DNA of 64,000 nt from Palsa-360 sp963719875. Its GTDB lineage: Bacteria > Acidobacteriota > Terriglobia > Acidiferrales > UBA7541. The stretch covers positions 2,914,001 through 2,978,000 of the forward strand of contig CAVRDJ010000002.1 in assembly GCA_963719875.1 (NCBI GenBank), read 5' to 3'. The notes under the pieces were generated by a model, which had not been told where the DNA came from, ran no database searches, and saw only the letters and a list, made by a program, of their open reading frames with translations. Within the stretch, counting starts at the first letter, position 1. Each line of letters begins with the position of its first letter. Both the position numbers and the translations under genes were made by a program. This document shows, piece after piece, positions 33,167 through 41,760 of the stretch.

Positions 33167-35803
33167 CTAGGATCGGGCGTATTCCTTCTCGAACTCTGCC
33201 AAGGCCAATCGAAGTTTCCCAAGCTCTTCATCCAGCGATGCAAGAGCCTCTTTGGCCCCTGTGACGGAGCCCGCCCTCCCGACTTCTTCCAATTTGGAAG
33301 CCGCATTGACGACTCCCTGCGCCAGCAAGTTGGCCGCTGTTCCCTTCAGTGCGTGCGCCGCGCGTTCAAGAACTCCTGGATCTCGATTCGAGACCGCCTC
33401 ACGAATCTTTTCCATGTGTCTCGGAGACTGGGTCAGGAAAATCATCGCGATTTCGCGCAGCAGCTCGGAATCCCCGTCAAGCGAATCCAGAACCGCTTCC
33501 AAATCAAAGACCGGATCGTAGGATCGAGGGCTCGCATCGCCCAATTGGGATTCATTGGAACAGCCGGTTAGCTGGTCGATGGTTTCAAAAAGCAATTGTC
33601 TCTCAATCGGCTTGGATAGGTAGGCGTCCATTCCGGCCGCCAGACAGCGCTCCTTGTCCTCCTTCATCGCGGAAGCGGTCGTGGCCACAATCGGAATGTG
33701 CTCCCCAGTGGTCCTTTCTTTCCGGCGGATAGCCGCCGTCACTTCGAGGCCGCTCATTTCCGGCATTTGGACGTCCATCAAAATCAAATCGAATCGTTCG
33801 CTTTCCAGGGCGGCAAGCGCCTCGCGGCCATTGTTCGCCACAACCAGGTTATGGCCCCGCTTGCGAATCAATCGCTGCGCCAGGATTTGGTTAATCGCGT
33901 TGTCCTCGACTAGAAGAATCCGCAACTCCTGCTTCCCGTCACGAACGGGACGCCGCGAGGCGAGCAATGCGGATTTTGAACCGCCACCTTGCAAATATTC
34001 TCTCTTTGCTTGCTGCTTCTGCAGGCCGAAACGAGCCGTAAAGTGGAATACGCTCCCCTGCTTCGCCTTGCTCTCCACCCAGATCTTGCCCGACATCAGC
34101 CGGACCAGGCGCGACGAAATGGAAAGGCCGAGCCCTGTTCCTCCATATTTTCGCGTCGTCGAATTGTCCGCCTGAGCGAAGGCTTCAAAAATGAGTTGTT
34201 GCTTGTCCTGGCGAATGCCGATGCCCGAGTCCGCGACCGAAAAGTGCAGGCACACATCCTGCTCGGACTGGGAATCTATTTCGATCCGCAGAACCACGCT
34301 GCCGTGCTCGGTAAACTTGATGGCATTGTCGGCCAAATTGGACAGAATCTGGCGCAGCCGTCCCGGATCGCCCAACAGGGCGTCGGGCACTTCCGGCGGG
34401 ATGTGGATCGTGAGTTCCAGCCCCTTTTGTTTTGCCCGCACGCCCAGGATTTTCACCATGTCGTTGATGGCGTACCGCAGAGAAAAATCGGTGGAATCGA
34501 GATCCAGTTTTCCGGCTTCGATCTTCGAGAAATCCAAAATGTCATTGATCAGTGTGAGCAGAGACTTGCCCGAATCCCGGACCATGGTCAGATATTCCCT
34601 TTGTTCCAGGGTGAGTTGCGTGTCCAGCGTCAGTTCCGTCATCCCGATCACCGCGTTCATCGGCGTTCGGATCTCATGGCTCATGTGAGCGAGGAACGCG
34701 CTTTTGGCCAGGTTGGCGGCTTCGGCATCTTCCTTCGCCTTTTGCAGTTCTTCTTCAGATCGTTTTCGCACCGTGATATCCACCAGGGTTCCCTGATGGC
34801 GGATCATGCGGCCAAAGGCGTCGATGATCGCATTGGAATTGTCGATGCAGATGATCGGCGTCCCATCCTTCCGCCGCAGGGTAATTTCCCGCGTCAGGGA
34901 CGTGGAGAGATTCGTTCGCTTGCGCTCCGGAAAAGCATCCAGCGGAGTGTCGAAATAAATCTTGCCAATATTGGTCCCGACGAGTTCTTCCCGGTGGTCA
35001 TACCCCAGCATGCGAACCATCGCCGGATTCACATCCAGCAAACTTCCTGCGGGATCGCAGAAATAGACGCCTTCCTGGAGCGTTTCAAACAGCTCGGTAA
35101 AGCGTGTCTCGCTCTCGCGCTGCGCGGTGATATCCCGCGCCAGGCCGCTCGCCCCGACGACCTTGCCGTCCTTTACAATCGCTTGCAAAACGCAATCGAA
35201 ATAGTGCACGGCGCCCGTTTTTTTAAGGCGCGCTCGCACCGTCCCGGTCCAGTGTCTCCGTTCCACGAACCAGGCGATGGCTTCTTTCAGATTCTCCAGT
35301 CGCGGCTCGTCGAAGAACTCGTCCAGGCGATGCCCCACCAAATCCTGATAGGAATATCCGAAAACCTGGGCAATGCGCTGGTTCACCGTGCGGATTTCGC
35401 CTTCCAGGGACGTTGTGAAAACCAAATGATCGAGGCTGTCGATCAAGTCGCGGTAGCCCTGCCTGGAATTGGCGATGACTTCCGCAAGCCTTTCCAGCTG
35501 TTCGGCGCTGGGAGGTGAATCCTGAACTTTTTGGAAGCCGCGGACAAAGCCGCGCAACTCGTCGATCTCCCGCTTTTTATTCCAAATGTACAGCCCAAAA
35601 AGGATAATCAGCACTCCCGCCCCGATTGGCAGAGCCTCGAGATGCCATTGGCTGGTTTGCAGCGCCTGCTGGGACAGGACCGCGATTCCAACGGCAAGGA
35701 TGACCAGCATCAAAAGCGCAAGGCGCCAGACCTCATTCTCCTTGCGTTCGAGCTGGTCGATCTCCTGCGGGGCCTGCTTCGGGTCTAGATTGCCAGTCGG
35801 CAT
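33167..35803 (-). CDS. Hybrid sensor histidine kinase with PAS, receiver and HPt domains
   Basis: 878 residues. Two transmembrane helices (about 28-47 and 57-74) with a very short external loop, then two PAS/PAC domains (about 118-230 and 235-350; LVFTTSLEGEIRTVNQRIAQVFGY and GVYFCDPAGSLLDVNPAMVRMLGY). A DHp domain follows with H376 (HMSHEIRTPMNAVIG), an intact HATPase (NLADNAIKFTEHGS, DSGIGI, GGTGLGLSI), a receiver domain (LLVEDNAINQILA, ILMDVQMPEMSG) and a C-terminal HPt domain (HALKGTAANLLAQG). It is a BarA/ArcB-like phosphorelay in one chain, and is likely to sense a cytoplasmic or membrane redox cue through PAS. A stand-alone receiver gene lies next door. Confidence 0.95.
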   Translation of the reverse strand: MPTGNLDPKQAPQEIDQLERKENEVWRLALLMLVILAVGIAVLSQQALQTSQWHLEALPIGAGVLIILFGLYIWNKKREIDELRGFVRGFQKVQDSPPSAEQLERLAEVIANSRQGYRDLIDSLDHLVFTTSLEGEIRTVNQRIAQVFGYSYQDLVGHRLDEFFDEPRLENLKEAIAWFVERRHWTGTVRARLKKTGAVHYFDCVLQAIVKDGKVVGASGLARDITAQRESETRFTELFETLQEGVYFCDPAGSLLDVNPAMVRMLGYDHREELVGTNIGKIYFDTPLDAFPERKRTNLSTSLTREITLRRKDGTPIICIDNSNAIIDAFGRMIRHQGTLVDITVRKRSEEELQKAKEDAEAANLAKSAFLAHMSHEIRTPMNAVIGMTELTLDTQLTLEQREYLTMVRDSGKSLLTLINDILDFSKIEAGKLDLDSTDFSLRYAINDMVKILGVRAKQKGLELTIHIPPEVPDALLGDPGRLRQILSNLADNAIKFTEHGSVVLRIEIDSQSEQDVCLHFSVADSGIGIRQDKQQLIFEAFAQADNSTTRKYGGTGLGLSISSRLVRLMSGKIWVESKAKQGSVFHFTARFGLQKQQAKREYLQGGGSKSALLASRRPVRDGKQELRILLVEDNAINQILAQRLIRKRGHNLVVANNGREALAALESERFDLILMDVQMPEMSGLEVTAAIRRKERTTGEHIPIVATTASAMKEDKERCLAAGMDAYLSKPIERQLLFETIDQLTGCSNESQLGDASPRSYDPVFDLEAVLDSLDGDSELLREIAMIFLTQSPRHMEKIREAVSNRDPGVLERAAHALKGTAANLLAQGVVNAASKLEEVGRAGSVTGAKEALASLDEELGKLRLALAEFEKEYARS

Positions 35804-36163
35804 CGGTCGTTTCCTCGCTCAGCCGGGTGAGACGGTACGGAAGAAAATCGTGAAAGTCCTGCATCTATCGTAAATTCATGTGCCGGAACGGGGCAATCGG
35901 ATTCGGCCCGCGAGTTTCTACAACGGAACAAAGCAATTCCATTCCTATTGCGTGGCTTTAGGCATGCCCAAAACAAGGGAGAGGCAGAATCCGGGCGCTG
36001 GATGGATGGCGGACCGTACAGGTACACGCCAAACAACACGTGATCAGCAGGGTATTGCCACGCTACAACTTGTGGTTGAAACTTGAGCTAGGCACTCGAA
36101 ATTGGCGCGCCGCATGGTTCGCGGTGTGCCCCGGATAACTAACGGTTGCAGGGGTCCAGAATC
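35804..36163. other. Intergenic region upstream of the hybrid kinase and PilZ genes
   Basis: 360 bases between divergent genes. No gene, repeat or RNA structure is recognised. Promoters of both flanking genes should be here but no confident hexamer pair stands out. Confidence 0.45.
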
Positions 36164-36694
36164 ATGTCTTCCGCCAATCAGACTGAGTCCGATAGCGCCG
36201 CTGCATCCGGTTCCACGGAGCGCCGGCGCCATTTGCGATTTCCGTTTACCGCCACGGTGGAAGCTGTCGACACCAAGTCCGGCACCAAGGTGATTGGGCG
36301 CACAAGCGATCTCGGCCTGGGTGGCTGTTACGTCGATACGCTCAGCCCGTTCCCAGTAGGGACCCTAGCGAAGATAAAGATTCTACGGGAGAACGAATCT
36401 TTCGAGGCCCAGGTGAAGGTCGTTTATTCCCTCATTGGAATGGGCATGGGCCTTGCCTTCGTAGCCGCTCAACCAAAGCAAATCCGGCTTTTCCAAAGGT
36501 GGTTGCTGGAAATCAGCGGCCATCCCGTTCCGCCGGAAAAATCGTCCTCGGGGGATGCGTCCGAGGGAGCCGCAGCCGAGCAAACGCAAACATTGAAGAA
36601 TTTTGTCTTGAGCGAGCTGATCATGACGCTCATGCAGAAGAAAGTCCTGACCGAAGTGGAAGGAAAGGATTTGCTCAGGAAACTTTTCAAGTAG
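36164..36694 (+). CDS. PilZ-domain protein
   Basis: 176 residues from ATG 36164; a TTG at 36146 is an alternative. The PilZ domain (about 18-115) begins with the c-di-GMP-binding RRRHLRFPFTATVE (RxxxR) and continues with TSDLGLGGCYVDTLSPFPVGT (D/NxSxxG-like, here DLGLGG), so c-di-GMP binding is plausible. A low-complexity Ser/Ala/Glu linker leads to a C-terminal helical segment (NFVLSELIMTLMQKKVLTEVEGKDLLRKLF). c-di-GMP effectors of this type regulate motility, secretion or exopolysaccharide. The DUF983 gene follows on the same strand. Confidence 0.88.
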   Translation: MSSANQTESDSAAASGSTERRRHLRFPFTATVEAVDTKSGTKVIGRTSDLGLGGCYVDTLSPFPVGTLAKIKILRENESFEAQVKVVYSLIGMGMGLAFVAAQPKQIRLFQRWLLEISGHPVPPEKSSSGDASEGAAAEQTQTLKNFVLSELIMTLMQKKVLTEVEGKDLLRKLFK

Positions 36695-36816
36695 CAGGTT
36701 CGTCCACGGGGACGCTCACCCCCATTCTCGTCCGCAGCATCTCCGGCCCCTTCCCAAGAATTCCGATGATCCTCCGAGCGCGTCTGTGCAACACTGGACT
36801 GCCGGAAACGGAAACG

Positions 36817-37209
36817 ATGCTACGACCTCCGCTCAAGCAGATTGTGCACCGCGCCGCGCACTGGCGCTGTCCGAACTGCGGGCGTGGCCGGTTGTTTCGC
36901 GGCGTCTTTCGCATGCTATCGCGCTGCCCGGAATGCGGCCTGTCGTATTTTCCAGAGCAGGGATATTACGTGGGAGCCATGATCATCAACTACGTGGCCA
37001 CAACCGCTGTGGTCGTGGCGATTTTTCTTTTGTCACTCCTGTTTCGGGATTTCACTGCGCTTTCGATCAATTCCAAAATTCTGCTTTGGATGGCCTTTGC
37101 TATCGGTTTGTCTTTATTGCTGATGCGACATTCTTACAGCTTCTGGCTCGGAATCGACTTCTGGATCAAGCCCCGGCAACCGGAAATTCCTTCGATAGAA
37201 AAATCCTAG
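36817..37209 (+). CDS. DUF983 family membrane protein
   Basis: 130 residues from ATG 36817 (an in-frame ATG at 36766 is possible). A zinc-ribbon-like N-terminus, CPNCGRGRLFRGVFRMLSRCPECG (two CxxC pairs), is followed by two transmembrane segments (about 55-75 and 87-106). This is the DUF983 layout; members are small membrane proteins of unknown function, sometimes near cytochrome oxidase genes. The 3' end overlaps the convergent chromate transporter gene by 4 bases. Confidence 0.85.
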   Translation: MLRPPLKQIVHRAAHWRCPNCGRGRLFRGVFRMLSRCPECGLSYFPEQGYYVGAMIINYVATTAVVVAIFLLSLLFRDFTALSINSKILLWMAFAIGLSLLLMRHSYSFWLGIDFWIKPRQPEIPSIEKS

Positions 37210-38435
37210 CCGCCCCGTGCCATCCGGGCGGCGATACCCACGACTGCCCCGCCGAGCACCAGCCACGCCGAATTGATTCGGAAGCGGAGCAGCAACACCG
37301 CGCTCGCCATCGCCAGAACGATCGTCACCCAATCCACAATCGCCGAGCGCCCCAGTTGGTAGCTGACGGCCGCCATCAACGCGAGGGAGGCCACGTTCAC
37401 TCCATCCAGAAAAGCGCCGGCCGTGGCGGAACGGCGAAGCAGCGGAATGAGCGGGCCGCTGAGGGCCACGAGGATAAATGCGGGCAGGAAAATTCCGACT
37501 GTCGCCACAAGCCCGCCCACAGGTCCCCGCAACAAGTAACCAAGGAAAGTAGCCGTGGTGAACACCGGCCCCGGCGTCACCTGCCCGATCGCGACCGCAT
37601 CCACCAATTGCGCATCCGTCACCCAGGCGCGATGCACCACCAGGTCGGCCCGCAGAAATGCCAGTAAAACATAGCCGCTGCCGAAGACGATCGAACCGAT
37701 TCTCAGGAAGACCAGGAACAGCGGCCACATTCCGGGAATCACCGCCGCCACTCCTGTAGCGCCCGCCCACGGAAAAATTCGCGCCACAACCGGGCGCGCT
37801 CCGCGCCACGCCGAAACAAGAGTCGGCACACCCGCCGCTTTTTGGTTTCCCGGCCGATTCCGTGACAGCGCGTGAATACTCGCAAGGATCGCGCCCGTTC
37901 CAAACAAAATGAGAAGAATATTCACTTGCGCGAAACTCAGCGCGACGCAGAGCGCGCCGGCAATCGCCAAGACCCAGCTTTTGACCGCCGTGCGACCCAG
38001 CCCCCAGAGCGCTTGCAGAATCACCGCAATCACGACCGGCTTGACGCCGTACAGCAGCGCCGCAACGGCCGGCAAGTGCCCAAAGCGCACGTACGCCCAG
38101 GCGATGATCCCGACCAGGATTGCCGCCGGAAAAATGAAGCAGGCGCCGCCGATGAGCAGTCCCGCCCAGCCCGCGCGCAGATAGCCAATATGGATGGCCA
38201 ATTCGCTGGAGCTGGGACCCGGGATCAGGCTGCTTGCCCCGAGCAGGTCGAGAAACTTTTCCCGGGAAAGCCATTTCCGGCGGCGAACCAGTTCATCTTC
38301 CATCATGGCGATATGCGCCGCCGGCCCGCCAAACGCGGTGACTCCCAGCCGCAGAAAGAAAAGCGCCAGCTCTTTCAGAGATCCGCGTTTCGCGTCGCCC
38401 GGTATCTCCGTCTGGAATTGTTCGCGATCGGCCAT
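37206..38435 (-). CDS. chrA: Chromate transporter (CHR family)
   Basis: 409 residues from ATG 38435; a TTG-started extension to 38489 is possible. It contains two homologous CHR halves. The first half has FGGPAAHIAMMEDELVRRRKWL and SLIPGPSSSELAIHIGYLRAG, the second FGSGYVLLAFLRADLVVHRAW and GQVTPGPVFTTATFLGYLL. Multiple hydrophobic helices are spread through both. ChrA proteins export chromate, taken up via sulfate carriers, driven by the proton gradient. It is convergent with the DUF983 gene and is separated from its neighbours by a dispersed repeat on its upstream side. Confidence 0.93.
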   Translation of the reverse strand: MADREQFQTEIPGDAKRGSLKELALFFLRLGVTAFGGPAAHIAMMEDELVRRRKWLSREKFLDLLGASSLIPGPSSSELAIHIGYLRAGWAGLLIGGACFIFPAAILVGIIAWAYVRFGHLPAVAALLYGVKPVVIAVILQALWGLGRTAVKSWVLAIAGALCVALSFAQVNILLILFGTGAILASIHALSRNRPGNQKAAGVPTLVSAWRGARPVVARIFPWAGATGVAAVIPGMWPLFLVFLRIGSIVFGSGYVLLAFLRADLVVHRAWVTDAQLVDAVAIGQVTPGPVFTTATFLGYLLRGPVGGLVATVGIFLPAFILVALSGPLIPLLRRSATAGAFLDGVNVASLALMAAVSYQLGRSAIVDWVTIVLAMASAVLLLRFRINSAWLVLGGAVVGIAARMARGG

Positions 38436-38519
38436 CCTAAGGAATTTTCTTGTCTCAATGGGCAAGTTGTGAGGAGCGTCTTTGGACAACGTGGAGTGTA
38501 GCGCATTTCAATTGGTTTT

Positions 38520-38584
38520 GTAGAGGCCGCCTTCAGGCGGGTACTTTGGATTCCGGCACGTGCTCGCCTGAAGGCGAGCGCTAC
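38520..38584. repeat. Dispersed inverted repeat, CTTCAGGCGGG type
   Basis: The left arm is GTAGAGGCCGCCTTCAGGCGG and the right arm CTCGCCTGAAGGCGAGCGCTAC. Each arm is a self-complementary hairpin (GCCTTCAGGC core). It lies just upstream of the chromate transporter start. Confidence 0.85.
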
Positions 38585-38668
38585 GAGGTGTGATGTTGCC
38601 ACATGGCGCGTGAGGCCCAGTCTTCTGAATATTCCATTAGTATATAGATGATTTATAGGGATCTAAAA

Positions 38669-39175
38669 TTAATGGAGACTCGCAGCGGCCATATAAGGGC
38701 TCATATTTACCGCTTTCCAATCGCCGCGAATAATCGCAGCTCGAATCTGCGCGGGAGTCTTCCCCTTCTGCGTAAGTTGATAGGAGAGGACCGCCTCCTT
38801 CTGGCAAATATCGCATTCCGTTCCGTGCGCGCTCACGAAGCAATCGAGCAGGCTCTTGTGCCCCGCGTGCCGGTCGCAATAGCAGTAGCAAGGTTGCTGG
38901 TACAAAACCGGCCTGATCTTCGCGGCGAGCGCATACACATTTCGATTGAGCGCATCGGGAAACTGCTTCGGGTCAAGCGTGGCCGGAAACGGCGGCTTCA
39001 AGGCATACGCGTGGTAAGAGGGAATCCCCTGATCGGCCGACCCCGGCATATTCATTTGCATCTGCTGGTCCTGGGCATCCCAATCGGCGCCGAAAGCCGG
39101 ACGCAGTTGCGCCAGCCCGCCGCTCACAAGAGTCAGGCTGAAGGCAATTACCGCTGCCGCATATTTTCCGGTCAT
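38669..39175 (-). CDS. Exported cysteine-rich PCYC-motif protein
   Basis: 168 residues from ATG 39175, chosen because GGAGG lies 8 bases upstream. A signal peptide (1-21, ending SGGLAQ) precedes a mature domain with PCYCYCDRHAGHKSLLDCF, SAHGTECDICQKEAV and a terminal helix (TPAQIRAAIIRGDW). The C-Y-C-Y-C cluster with H, C and C-x-x-C resembles the PCYCGC-motif proteins, thought to bind metal ions. There are five to seven cysteines and two histidines in about 40 residues. Copper or zinc binding is inference. No other metal-handling gene is adjacent except the chromate transporter. Confidence 0.75.
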   Translation of the reverse strand: MTGKYAAAVIAFSLTLVSGGLAQLRPAFGADWDAQDQQMQMNMPGSADQGIPSYHAYALKPPFPATLDPKQFPDALNRNVYALAAKIRPVLYQQPCYCYCDRHAGHKSLLDCFVSAHGTECDICQKEAVLSYQLTQKGKTPAQIRAAIIRGDWKAVNMSPYMAAASLH

Positions 39176-39322
39176 AAGGGGAACCTCCGCGATCAATCAA
39201 AACGGTAACGCATATTGCAAGCGGGCGCAACATGCCGATCGCTCCTCCATGTAAACAACACGACACGCGGGACGATCCGAAGCACGAGGAAGAATCAGAC
39301 AGTGAAACAACCCGGCTCGAAC

Positions 39323-40420
39323 TCAGGAATTAGGCGCATCAGGTTCTGTCTCGCCTGGCAATTCAGCGGGAGCGGTGTGATCGGACTCGCCAGCGGAAGC
39401 CGCAGCGGAAGAGGATGCTGCAGTCGCAGTTTCGGAAGGGGGCGCCTCAGATACAGAAGCAGCGGCCACAGGATCTGCAGCCCCTGCGGCTGCCGGAGTC
39501 GTTGTTTCCAGCCGCGTTGCGAGCACGTCCGCCAGCAAATCGATCAGCTTCCGCGCCCCTTGTCCGTCGGCGTCGAGGTCCGGGTTATACCCCGCCACTT
39601 CGAAGGCGGCCAGATTCGGCTGGCTGACGAATACGCGAAGGGCGTCACGCACTTCGTTCAAGCCGAGCCCGCCTGCTCCGGGGAAATTTGTCCACGGAAA
39701 CTCCTCGCTGTTGATCACGTCCACGTCGAAGTGGAGGATGAACTCGTGCTTGGCGGCGTGCACGCGTTCCAGGGCCAGGCGGGCGGCGGCCGCGGCTCCT
39801 ACCGTTGAAACTTCCAAAGACGGGTGCCGCCGCAACGGCGACGCCACCAAATACAGTTCTTCGGGCTTGTCCAGCCGCTCGAACCCGAACAAAGCGACGT
39901 CAGGTTCGCGGACGAGCGGGGGTTCACCCCAGAAGCGAACCAGTTCCGGCGCGCCGCGTCCGATGACTTGCGAGATCACCATGCCGTCGACGCATCCCGA
40001 AGGCGTCGTCGCCGGCACGTTGAGATCGGCATCGCGGTCCACATAAATCAAGCTGACATTGCGATAGTAGCGGCGCGTCCCGGCAATCGCCGCCAGGACA
40101 GAAATGCAATCGCCGGTAAGGATGAGCGGGAGCGCGCCGGACTTTACCGCGACTTCCACGCGCGGGCGCAGGTCGTTCAATGATTTCAGAATCGCGGAAA
40201 CATTTCTGGCGCGGGGATGTTCGTCGTCTGGTTGGGAAACGTAGGTGGCCGTGTCGCCGTGATCGGTGACCTCAAACCCGGCGGCCTTCAGCCGATCCGT
40301 GATCCCGGCGGCTCGCAGCGCGGCCGGCGCACGCTCATGCCCGGCGCGCAGGGCCGCTGCACTCGTGGCCGAGCCCAGCAGGACAATATTCTTCGTCTGA
40401 CGGGTGATCTTGACCGCCAA
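39323..40420 (-). CDS. Arginase/agmatinase-fold protein with divergent metal site
   Basis: 365 residues from a TTG start at 40420, with AGGAGAG upstream. Ureohydrolase motifs are in order: LTGDCIS (102-107), YVDRDADLN (127-134), LHFDVDVINSEE (229-240) and AAFEVAGYNP (271-280). Compared with canonical arginases, the first metal histidine (GGDHS) is Cys105 and the histidine of DAHxD is Asp130. Asp128, Asp132, Asp232, Asp234 and Glu274 are retained. The C-terminal 60 residues are Ala/Pro/Glu-rich and probably disordered. It may bind metal differently or act on other guanidino or formimino substrates. It is on the same strand as and downstream of ispH. Confidence 0.82.
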   Translation of the reverse strand: MAVKITRQTKNIVLLGSATSAAALRAGHERAPAALRAAGITDRLKAAGFEVTDHGDTATYVSQPDDEHPRARNVSAILKSLNDLRPRVEVAVKSGALPLILTGDCISVLAAIAGTRRYYRNVSLIYVDRDADLNVPATTPSGCVDGMVISQVIGRGAPELVRFWGEPPLVREPDVALFGFERLDKPEELYLVASPLRRHPSLEVSTVGAAAAARLALERVHAAKHEFILHFDVDVINSEEFPWTNFPGAGGLGLNEVRDALRVFVSQPNLAAFEVAGYNPDLDADGQGARKLIDLLADVLATRLETTTPAAAGAADPVAAASVSEAPPSETATAASSSAAASAGESDHTAPAELPGETEPDAPNS

Positions 40421-40499
40421 AGTCGCTCTCCTGAAGTCGGAGACTTGCTCCCCTGAAAGACGGCAAACTGCATACCCATTTCTCTAAACAGCGGTTCCC

Positions 40500-41474
40500 C
40501 TAATTCGAAGCCCGCGCAATGGTCGTCAGCTCGGACGGCAGAGTGAATCGCACATCTTCGCGAATCAGATCGAGATCGCGCTGATTCGTGTAGCCCAATC
40601 CGGCCAGGCGTTGGCTTACCTGCTCGACCAGAATTTCCGGCGCCGACGCGCCGGCAGTCAGACCCACACGGCGAATTCCTTCGAGCCATTTCGGGTCGAT
40701 GTCCTTCGCGGCGTCAATCAATTCCGCCGGCACTCCGGAACGTTTGGCGACTTCCACTAGCCGGTTGGAGTTGGAACTGTTGGGCGAGCCCACCACCAGG
40801 ATCAGGTCCACCTCGCGCGCGAGCTGCTCGACTGCTTCCTGCCGGTTCTGCGTGGCGTAGCAGATATCGTCCGAGGCCGGTCCCTCGATGGAGGGAAACC
40901 TCTCGCGCAGCCGGGCGACAATTTCCTGGGTGTCGTAAAGGCTCAGTGTCGTCTGAGTCAGAAACGACAAGCGACTCGGGTCCTTTACTTCGAGCGCATC
41001 CACCGCTTCGACGCTATCCACCACAACCGTTTGTCGCGGGGCTTCCCCGGAAGTGCCCACGATTTCCTGGTGATCGCGGTGGCCGATCAGGATAATCGTC
41101 CGGCCCTCGCGCGCGAATTTCAACGCTTCGAGGTGGACCTTGGTCACCAGCGGGCACGTCGCGTCAATCACGCGCAACTCGCGCAGCCGCGCTTCTTCGC
41201 GCGTCGTCGGCGGAACGCCGTGCGCGCTAAATACCAGCACGGAGCCGAGCGGCACTTCTTCCACCGTCTCGACGAAGATCGCGCCGTTCTGGCGGAGTTG
41301 CTCCACGACGTAGCGGTTGTGAACGATTTCGTGATGCACATACACGGGCGGCCCATACGCTTGCAAAGCCAGCTCCACGATGTCCACCGCGCGCACCACT
41401 CCCGCGCAAAAACCGCGCGGCCGCACGCGGATCAGACTCTTTCCTTCTGTTGCTGGTTGCATCTGGTTGCTCAT
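40500..41474 (-). CDS. ispH: 4-hydroxy-3-methylbut-2-enyl diphosphate reductase
   Basis: 324 residues. The final enzyme of the MEP isoprenoid pathway, converting HMBPP to IPP and DMAPP. The [4Fe-4S] cysteines are C23 (PRGFCAGV), C107 (DATCPLVTKVH) and C205 (DICYATQNRQ). EIVHNRYVVEQL, the active-site Glu region (HRDHQEIVGTSGE), and GSPNSSNSNRLVEVAK and LTAGASAPE are all present. ATG 41474 has GAGG about 7 bases upstream. A MEP-pathway isoprenoid supply is thereby indicated. It is the first gene on its strand, with the arginase-like gene 79 bases downstream. Confidence 0.97.
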   Translation of the reverse strand: MSNQMQPATEGKSLIRVRPRGFCAGVVRAVDIVELALQAYGPPVYVHHEIVHNRYVVEQLRQNGAIFVETVEEVPLGSVLVFSAHGVPPTTREEARLRELRVIDATCPLVTKVHLEALKFAREGRTIILIGHRDHQEIVGTSGEAPRQTVVVDSVEAVDALEVKDPSRLSFLTQTTLSLYDTQEIVARLRERFPSIEGPASDDICYATQNRQEAVEQLAREVDLILVVGSPNSSNSNRLVEVAKRSGVPAELIDAAKDIDPKWLEGIRRVGLTAGASAPEILVEQVSQRLAGLGYTNQRDLDLIREDVRFTLPSELTTIARASN

Positions 41475-41643
41475 GTAGCAGCCTCAAAAATGCCATGATA
41501 GATTATCACGGCGAGGGAGACTTATGCGACCTTTCGGCGGAATTTCAGTTTCGTGATCTTCATGCGCCGCGATGCATTCTTCTACAACGGAATGGCGGCA
41601 ACCGCTTACTCCAAGTGGTAAACCCCGTCCAACAAGATTAGAG

Positions 41644-41673
41644 ATTGAGTGTGTATGCTCGGCTCCTCTATAA
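41644..41673 (+). promoter_or_regulatory. Sigma70-type promoter upstream of the foldase gene
   Basis: TTGAGT at 41644-41649 and a perfect TATAAT at 41668-41673 are separated by 18 bases. About 88 bases remain to the GTG start at 41761. It is the best-looking promoter in the window and is in the correct orientation. Confidence 0.55.
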
Positions 41674-41760
41674 TATATTGTTTTGCTAGGGGCGCTGCGG
41701 CTGTCTGCTTTTCGGAATCGCGGAAGATCCAGATAGCGTTGCGCGGGAGGATTTTCGGAC

